Shown in pieces: positions 56,711 to 64,000 of a stretch of DNA of 64,000 nucleotides; the first letter of the stretch is position 1, and each line of letters begins with the position of its first letter. A program made the translations under genes and the position numbers. The notes below the pieces were generated by a model. It had not been told where the DNA came from. It ran no database searches and saw only the letters and a program-made list of their open reading frames with translations. This stretch comes from Prosopocoilus inquinatus. Lineage: Eukaryota > Arthropoda > Insecta > Coleoptera > Lucanidae. The stretch lies in assembly GCA_036172665.1 (NCBI GenBank), contig CM069870.1:66278212-66342211 (forward strand). Reading direction: 5' to 3'.

Positions 56711-57813
56711 AAAATGAAAATTAATTGAAAGTAACTCGTAGACGAAAAAAGTTACTTTTATGGACTTGTTGCAAAGAAAGTAGGTAACTTTTAGTAACCT
56801 GTTCCGAGCCCTGTTATTATTTTTATTTTACTTTTCTTGCTGGCTCCCTCAGTTAAGATCGTTAAAGAATGTCATCGTAAATGTCGAATTCATCAAGATT
56901 TTATATTTTTTTCGCTAGTAATTGCACACATTGAATTAAGGCGTATCACTTAAAAAAAAAGTAGGCCACCGATCGTCGTCGTGCACAGCTCACCTTATCT
57001 TTCTCTCTACGTCGTTTTACCTGACCTGAACGATCGCGATAAAACCAATTTGTTTATAAACATGAACCAATTTTATCGCCGCCTCTGTATTTTATTAATT
57101 GATAAAGCAAGCAATCATCGATTTACAGCATCAAGATAATGCCGTTAGTTCAAAAACGACCTTATGGCACCTAGGGAAATAGGCCTTCAACGTCTTCCAA
57201 AGGCACGCATGAGTTTGTTCACGTACACCAAACCAGCAGCTATAAGAGATGCAAGTCTTGAATGGGGGAGCTTAGTTCAACCGAAAGCTCTAGGCTTGTT
57301 ACGTGACGTTATAGTCGTACGCGCGCCAGTGCATTGGAACAGTGATTATTAGTTTTTATTTTTTTGCATCGATAAGAACAGAAAGGAGATTACAACTTAT
57401 TATTATATTCAAGGTATAAAAATAAAATGTGTAATTTTTTAGTAAGTAGCATGACGTCAGGTCCTAGCAGTTATCGAGAATTAATCGTCGCTAATTTTAA
57501 ATACATAGTATAATTTTTCTATTAGCGCCGATCAATTTATTGCAAATATTTTTCTGGACCGGCAATAATTTAATAAGCACGTGCGCAATTTTTTTTTCGA
57601 GCGTGTACTCATTCGCTAATTTTTTTTTTCTCTCGCCGGCTTTGAACGCAATCGGGAAAGTTGTTTTAAAACAGCGTTTGCCGTATTTGCACAGCACTTA
57701 CTCTTATGTAAACAATAGTTTCTTTTACGTTCTCCGAATCACGCAGAAATAAATGAATTAAGTAATGACACGTAATGATTAATGAAAGTACGTTTCTCGA
57801 ATTAAAAGAAATA
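56711..57813. other. Unassigned sequence
   Basis: Moderately GC-rich around 56960-57340. The 62-aa frame at 57164 has no recognisable domain. Overlapping frames at 57497-57920 lie on opposite strands and are not supported. Confidence 0.4.
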
Positions 57814-58059
57814 TAGGGTGATTCAGAATAAGTGTCCGATCCGTTAGGAGCGTGCTCACTAAGGTCATGCAAGTGCGAAATTGCAAGAAATAAATCTATC
57901 AGAGGAATTTCAAAAATCAACCTCCTTTGAATCTAAAATGAAAATCATGATTAATTTCTTACGTATACATGCATAAGTCCGAAATTCGAATGAATAAATT
58001 GCGTATCATACGTTTTTTCCGTAAAAAAAAAAACATAAATAAAAATAAAGGAAAGGAAG

Positions 58060-60720
58060 AAAGTTTCCCTCAAGATTTGGTTTCTGTCGAACTGCCTCAG
58101 GTATAACCTTACTCCGAAATTTATGCACATTCGTCCAAATTTAAACACTCCAGCCTCCAGAGTCGCCGTTAAATCAGCCAAGAAAATCTGGCTGCAACAA
58201 GAAAACCGCAAATGGTAATCCATCCGAGATGACATCTGCCTACAAATTTGGAAATCACACATGGATCTCGCATATACCCTACACGCGGCCATTTGGGATG
58301 CTTTCGACCGTAAGGTAAGGGACCGTGTTCATTCCTTTGGCCAAAAAAGGTTCAATAATTTTTAAACAAAAAACTTCGTCAATTAAAATTGAATTCTAAA
58401 ACTGTTCCTGTTGGAAATAGAGCTCTCTCGTCCTTTACTTTTCATCCACATTGCATTGTCAGCACCTCTAATGTTTCAATCCCACGCGTTGTTTCTAACA
58501 CCGTCCAAAAAGGCCTCAAATTCGCCCCACCTCCTAATAAAGAGATGGCTTACACCACTAACCTAGTTGAGACTGAAAAGATCTTAAAATCCTTATCTCC
58601 ACAAGACCGAACCTCCGCTGCCAATCAACTCCTTCCTCTCTTCAACAAACTCCCTTCAATCCTTACTGCTATAAACCACACCCCTGCTATAGAAAAAACT
58701 AAAAAAATGCCTTACCAACCACAACCTTTTGATATCAAAAGCCGACAAAGGTGACTGCATTGTCATAATGAATAAAACTGATTACACTAAATTATTAAAA
58801 TTTTGAACTTCTTAAGTAATTCCGAATTCACAGTCCTCCCTTCTGACCCTACCACTAAATGTATAAAAAAAGTTGAATACCACCATCAAAGAGTTACAAT
58901 TTTTCTTCAAATTTCACGATACCAATCACTTTGAACTTATTAGTAAGAACCCCTCCATTCCTAGACTCTATGTTCTCCCCGAAATAAGTCCTTTTGCCCC
59001 GTCAGACCTATTGTATCCTTCATCAGTTCCCCATCGTATCAACTATCAACTTGGCTTTCCCGTCAACTAAACCAACTACTTCAACTAAATTCCTCTTACA
59101 GCATAAAAAATACTGAGCAACTTTTAGATAAAATTTCCCATACTGATATTAATTTTCTCGTTTCTTTTGATATTGTTAATTTGTTCTCTAGTGTACCACC
59201 TTTTGAATGTATCGAATTAATCCATCACCTTTTAAACAACACTCAACTCCAAAAACAACAAGTTGATAATTACATAAAACTATTAAAAGTATCTTTAGAA
59301 CAATCCTTTTTCATTTTCAATAATACCTTCCACAACCAAAACTCTGGCCTTGCCATGGGCTCCCCTCTGTCACCCCTTATGAGTGAAATTTTCTTGGACA
59401 AGCTGGAAAACAACCACATCTCAAAATCCCCCCTCTTTCAGAAGCATATTCGTTACTGGTACAGATACGTTGATGACGTATTGGTTCTCTTCAATGGGTC
59501 TGATACTGATTTGAATAACCTTTTTCAAATTCTAAACTCTTTACATGACAAAATCAACTTCACTTTGGAAAAAAGTCAAAATAATTCTATTAATTTTTAA
59601 GATTTAAACATCAATATCTCCAACAATCAGCATCATTTCTCCATTTTCAGAAAACCAACCACTACTGACATTTGTATACCCAAAGATTCTAATCACCCCA
59701 TACAACATAAACATGCTGCATTCAACCACTATTTAAACTGCCTGTTACACACCCCTGTTGATCATCAACAATTTGTTAATGAAATTTCCAATATCAAACA
59801 CGTTGCTGTTCAAAATGGTTATAATACCCACACTATCGATATTATTTTAAAGAGAAAACTCAAAAACATAGACACCAAAAAAAATCACACTTCTTTAATA
59901 CCCATTTCAAAACATAACACTGATTCACCTTATAAAACTATTACTTTTACCAGTCCTCTATCTTACAAAATTAAACACATTTTGGAAAAATTTAACCTAG
60001 AAATAGCCTTTAAAACTTGTAATTCCTTAAAAAACATATTATGTAATAACAAAGAAAAGATTCCTCTTACAAATTAAATTGTAATTGCCAACAATTCTAT
60101 ATAGGTCGCACCTCCCGTGATTTTCACACCAGAATAAAAGAACATAACCAAGAAATCATTAAGACACAACGCTTCCTTCCTCCTAAATATCTTTCAAATC
60201 CACTTTTGCCGAACACGTCTGCCTTTCAGAGCATATTTCCACTAACGATCATAACTCCATTGAAATTTTACACGTCACTGATGGTTTTAAAGATTCAGAC
60301 ATTTTAGAACAAGTAGAAATACTTAAATCTTTCAAAAATTTTAACAATAAAACACTACTTAAACGACCAATCAGAATTTAAAAACTGATTTTTATCAATG
60401 GTATCAATTGGCCTTTCTGAACACGGCCCCTTTCCTTTACTTAACTTTTAGTTATCTATTTTACCGACTGTTCATAACCCGAACTTGTCATTTATACGTT
60501 CACTTACGTCTGTTTCCGTTCTTGTTAACACGCGGTCTTGGCTTCACCATGCCTCCACGTCTTCACTTTGTTTTTCACAACACGTAAAGTTTAATTAAAA
60601 TGTCGTAAACTTTTCTGAAGAAGATACGAGTTTATTTCTCTCTTCTGTTTAATCTTCTATCTTCACTATGAGTATACGTGGGTTCCACACAATTTCATAA
60701 ATAAAAACGTTTCAGTTTCA
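58060..60720 (+). mobile_element. Penelope-like retroelement, decayed
   Basis: A continuous run of Penelope-type protein fragments in several frames from about 58240 (FDRKVRDRVHSFG-like) through RT to a GIY-YIG-type region near 60080-60140. Ends are not sharply defined; no terminal repeat or hammerhead core was found in it. Confidence 0.8.
58240..60400 (+). pseudogene. Penelope-like reverse transcriptase / GIY-YIG endonuclease remnant
   Basis: N-terminal part at 58389-58751 (GNRALSSFTFHPHC...EMAYTTNLVETEKIL). Frameshifts and stops lie around 58755-58890 and 59070-59170. The RT core at 59181-59600 has GLAMGSPLSPLMSEIF and the catalytic RYVDD, then a TAA at 59598-59600, beyond which the frame continues (FSIFRKPTTTD, HKHAAFNHYLN). 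Another shift near 60060-60080 leads to YKLNCNCQQFYIGRTSRDFH, the GIY-YIG-like nuclease start. At least four breaks. Dead copy. Confidence 0.85.
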
Positions 60721-60946
60721 TTTCAAGGTAAACGCTAGTGTTTCGTTCTATTTTACGCGAGTTCATTACTCTTGTGACGCAATACAGCTGTACCAGTGCC
60801 CATCAACCAATTTATATCTGAATCTTCAAAGCATTTTATCTCAAAAACTATGAATGTTACACCCCCTATGCATACAGACTTTTTATTTTCTTTTTCTGCG
60901 TATTACCTGTGGTTGACGGGTCGGGCACTTATTTTGAATCACCCTG

Positions 60947-61190
60947 TAGTAACTGGACAGAGGCGGCCCTAATAGTTGCGAGGGGTCTTTGGATAAGGGA
61001 AAGTAGGTAAAATAATTTTTGCAACACATCAGCGACCAATGACTGATATTATTTGACACGTTTCAATTTCTAAATGCGTCGTTATTTAAAAGTGTGAAAT
61101 AAAAGTTTTTTTTTAATTTACCTCGATTTATTGTTTAATTTTTTTCTATGGTTGTAATTAAATTTAACCTTGAAATTAGTTTGTAACAGA
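60947..61190. other. Unassigned AT-rich sequence
   Basis: Nothing recognised between the MITE border and the A-rich array. Confidence 0.4.
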
Positions 61191-62050
61191 AAGTAGATCA
61201 GCAAATCTCATCTTAACTTTACCCGATCAAAGAAGAAAGCTAACTCTTCCCGATCAAAGAAGAAAATAATGAAGCTAAATATTTTTGTAAAATTAAAAAA
61301 AAAAAACTATTACATAAATTAGACAAATAAAATAAAATTAAAAGTATTAAAATTAAGTTCAACCTTTCTCAAGGACAGCACATCCTAGCTAACCTCAGAT
61401 TGCCCAATAGAAGTAAAAATTAAATCATTAATATGTGAATTGTCAAAATCGAATTAAAATTAAAAAGTTCAATCCGTCTCAAGATCAATCCAATCAAACT
61501 AAACTTAACCTAATTCCGCCCAATCGAAGAAGAAAATAATATAAACTAAACATTTTTGTAAAATAAAAAAATTAAAACTGCACTAGAAAAATAAAAAAGA
61601 AAAAATTAAAATTATTAAAATGAAGTTCAAACCTTTTTAAAGTGAATGCAGTCCAGCTAATCTCAACCTGACTACCTAATATATTAAAATGTGAAAATTG
61701 AATGAAAGTTAGGTACAACCCAACTCAAGTTCAACCCAACTAAACTCAACCTAACTCTAACCTAACCAATCGACGAATCAAAAATAAAAAAAAAACTAAA
61801 ACTGTTAGAAAATAAAATAAAAGAAATAAATGTATTAAAATTAAGTTCAACCTAACCCAAGATCAACTAAACTCTGCCTATCCGAAAATGAAAATGAAAA
61901 ATTAAATAAAGTCGAACATTTTTGTAAAAGAAAAAAATGAAACTCTTTCTATTAACATTAAAGCCAATCCATTTCAAGGTCATCCCAAACAACTAAACCT
62001 AACCTTCGACCTAAACTAAAAATTATAAAAAAAAAAATTGTTGAAAATCC
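61190..62050. repeat. A-rich degenerate array with CAACCTAACC-like blocks
   Basis: Repeating pattern of a C-containing block (TTCAACCyAACyCAAGATCAA, CCCAATCGAAGAAGAAAATAA) followed by an A-rich spacer with TTTTTGTAAAA, at roughly 150-200 bp steps (near 61200, 61480, 61640, 61720, 61840 and 61960). A similar style resumes at 63540-63740. Confidence 0.6.
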
Positions 62051-62886
62051 TTTTTGATTGCACCGAAACGATTTGTAGCAATTTTTTTTAAACTTTCATT
62101 ATACTTTGACAGCAAACATGACCGCCTTGCATGGGGTGACTTATTATGCAGCAAACCCGCTTCAATTTGTCAATCCTTATGCAATGTTAGGTCAAAAAGC
62201 GATCGTAGGGTGTCACTGTTTTATCTATTCATTACTAAAAATTATTAGTTGCCCTAGGAGTACAAAACTCAACGAAAGAAAAACTCAATTGGAAATTAAA
62301 TCCAACACAATCCAGAAACGCAAGAAAATTAAAAAAATAACCTGAAAATTATCTTTTTTATTTAAAAAAAAGAATAGTGCTTTTTAATTACAAAAAAAAA
62401 ACATAGTTAATAGATTGTTAAAGCTTAAAACAATGTGTCGTTATAAGAGATATTCCTTCCGTTACCAATTATTCACTTCAACATTAGTCAAAATTACGCG
62501 AGATCGACCATAGCCAAGTGCAGAATGACTCACGAAAATATACCTACCCGGGGGAATTATGCATAAATGCAAGCGACTTCAAAAGGAGCCGCATACAGCT
62601 TCAGGTGAGACGTTTCAAGAGACGCAAATATTTACTGCCGATCGGTTCCTGATTAGTTCTCTGATTATGATTACGTTACGATCAATCGGGTGACCGCTAA
62701 AAACGTGCCAAGTGCTGTAAAATAATCGATATTTTCGGTTTCTTGAATTCATTGTCGCCGGGAAAATGTAACGAAAGGCTACAGATGAGTCATCGGGCTA
62801 ATGTAGACAAGGATTGCATTATTTCGAGTGCACTGCAAGACCGACTATGCTAAGTACAGAGTGACTAACTGCAAGCGATGGACACT
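62050..62886. other. Unassigned sequence
   Basis: No supported gene. Frames at 62054 and 62106 overlap and have no domain. Confidence 0.4.
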
Positions 62887-63207
62887 TGGGGTATGAACAT
62901 ACCATATGAAGATACCTCACTGTTCACCCTCGATGTTTAGGTCGTACCTAAGGGTACGAACATGTCGAAGATGCCTCGTTGTTCACCCTCGATGATTAGG
63001 TCGGGCTCGATACTGCGATATCACCTCGATGTAAAACAAACGTACAGTTTTAAATAGAAGGGTTCATATCGAAGATGAATGGTAGCGCACATCTTCGACA
63101 TGTACGACTTCATTTAAGTCTATGCATTTGTTTTATATCGAGCTGTCGAGCGCGACCTAAACATCGAGGCTGAACAGTGAGGTATCTTCGGCATGTTCAT
63201 ACCCTAA
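62887..63207. mobile_element. Foldback MITE with duplicated left end
   Basis: Left end GGGGTATGAACATAC...GATACCTCACTGTTCA...CGATGTTTAGGTCG is matched by the complement at 63152-63204. A second left-type copy at 62951-63000 continues into interior sequence, so the left end is tandemly duplicated. Family not assigned. Confidence 0.65.
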
Positions 63208-63415
63208 GGGGCGTTCGCACGAGTGTTTTCGAAAACGTTCAAGCGGTCGCTTTTCCTAACGTCGTAAATAGAACTTCTCGGTTTAAATAGATGCGTTCGT
63301 ACTAAAGCGTTTTTTTCTGTGTGAACATAACTATTAAATCTGATATTTTCTATTCGGGGCGCTAGAAAAAGCGAGCGCTTGAATGTTTTAGGAAACGTTG
63401 GTGCGAACGCCGTCT
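63208..63415. mobile_element. Foldback MITE, 208 bp, TAA target (PIF/Harbinger-like)
   Basis: GGGGCGTTCGCACGAGTGTT on the left pairs with the complement of GGCGTTCGCACCAACGTTTC on the right, over arms of about 55 bases. TAA sits directly outside both ends. It abuts the preceding MITE with no spacer. Confidence 0.65.
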
Positions 63416-64000
63416 TAAACGTGTAAATTCGACCACGAAATGCAGTACAATTCTACACAAAAAAAATTCATTTGTTTTGATGCCTGGAACATCCCGATTT
63501 TTTGTCTAGAATTTTAATATCTCACAAATTGGAATTAAATTATTAAAAATTTATCAAAATGTCAAAATTGAATTAAAATTAATTAATCCAGTCCTGTTGG
63601 ATTGAGTTGGTCTTAGGATAGGTTCAAATAAATTCAAACGAAGAAGACAACAAATTGAGTTAAACAAATCTGTATAAATTAGAAAGAAAAGAATGTGAAA
63701 TAAAAAAAGTAAAAAATAAATCTAAAATCTTCAAGGTAACTATAACCCAGTGAATCATTTTCAATTGACAAAAGAGCTAAGGTAGAACAGTTTTTGTTAC
63801 TGAAATAAACTTGTTTACAAGCTTTAACTTAAATTCTAGGGAAAGGCGCAATATTATCGTAGACCGTACAATCTAGTCCTCATACAACAAGGAATAAGAG
63901 CAGGTCGGAAATATTGTTTCTCTTAAAGTGCGATTTATTAAGGGAGTATTTATTAAAGAGATCTGTTTGCTCGTAAAGAAAATTTTTATTTTTCTTTTTG
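63416..64000. other. A-rich sequence to the window end
   Basis: 63540-63740 resembles the 61.2-62.05 kb array in style. No gene seen. Confidence 0.4.

Larger units (their letters stand above)
57814..60946. mobile_element. Tc1/mariner-type MITE split by a Penelope-like insertion
   Basis: Left end TAGGGTGATTCAGAATAAGT (57814) and right end complement CAGGGTGATTCAAAATAAGT (60946), each with TA outside (57812-57813 and 60947-60948). About 30 terminal bases pair, including CCGA(T/C)CCGT. The sequence between is mostly the Penelope-like element, so the MITE was probably a few hundred bases before the insertion. Confidence 0.7.

Noticed and set aside
61720..61780. CAACCTAACTCTAACCTAACC, like a degenerate (CCTAA)n telomeric tract
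   Set aside because: Irregular and embedded in a longer A-rich repeat unit; no run of perfect pentamers.

Overview
Eukaryotic, AT-rich, repeat-dense DNA, most consistent with an insect. The evidence is an endogenous errantivirus with a baculovirus-F-like envelope, piggyBac, Penelope, hAT and Tc1/mariner-type elements, and a four-exon mitochondrial carrier gene with short GT-AG introns. A beetle is a reasonable guess, but nothing here proves the order. There is one confident host gene. Everything else is mobile, repetitive or unassigned.

Layout. 1-1.2 kb: about 356-bp tandem repeat. 1.2-1.5 kb: CpG-rich stretch with good splice donors, possibly a non-coding first exon. 2.6-5.7 kb: diverged tandem array whose units each carry a motif close to AGATGGCGC. 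6.63 kb: hammerhead-like core. 8-11.4 kb: T-rich low-complexity block holding a 301-bp solo LTR. 12.06-12.67 kb: 308-bp tandem duplication. 12.96-18.14 kb: SLC25A34/35-type mitochondrial carrier (300 aa, 4 exons). Its 4-kb third intron is packed with TGACGTCA palindromes, a short recurring motif and two small foldback elements. 18.8-24.8 kb: nested repeat modules and A-rich blocks. 25.9-27.9 kb (minus): decayed Jockey-like non-LTR retrotransposon. 29.7-30.2 kb: mariner-type foldback. 31.16-32.08 kb: hAT-type element with a perfect 8-bp target duplication. 33.3-34.1 kb: GC-rich island ending in a possible first coding exon. 35.9-38.7 kb: A-rich array with two foldbacks. 40.985-48.413 kb: apparently young LTR retrotransposon with identical 206-bp LTRs, long gag, protease, pol and env frames, a tRNA-Ser-type primer site and CGCA target duplication. 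50.6-52.1 kb: T-rich array. 52.45-52.79 kb: near-perfect long inverted repeat. 53.42-56.71 kb: stacked insertions (hAT-type MITE, TTAA-ended hairpin, frameshifted piggyBac). 57.8-60.95 kb: decayed Penelope-like element inside a mariner-type MITE. 61.2-62.05 kb: A-rich degenerate repeat. 62.89-63.42 kb: two adjacent foldback MITEs.

The carrier would work in the inner mitochondrial membrane. The errantivirus has its own promoter, Gag/Pol/Env set and probable env splice sites. I see no bacterial-style operon, CRISPR or tRNA gene. The observations most worth following are the AGATGGCGC array, the very recent errantivirus with its two different frame junctions, the intronic TGACGTCA cluster, the long hairpin at 52.4 kb, the hammerhead-like core, and the GC-island exon candidate.
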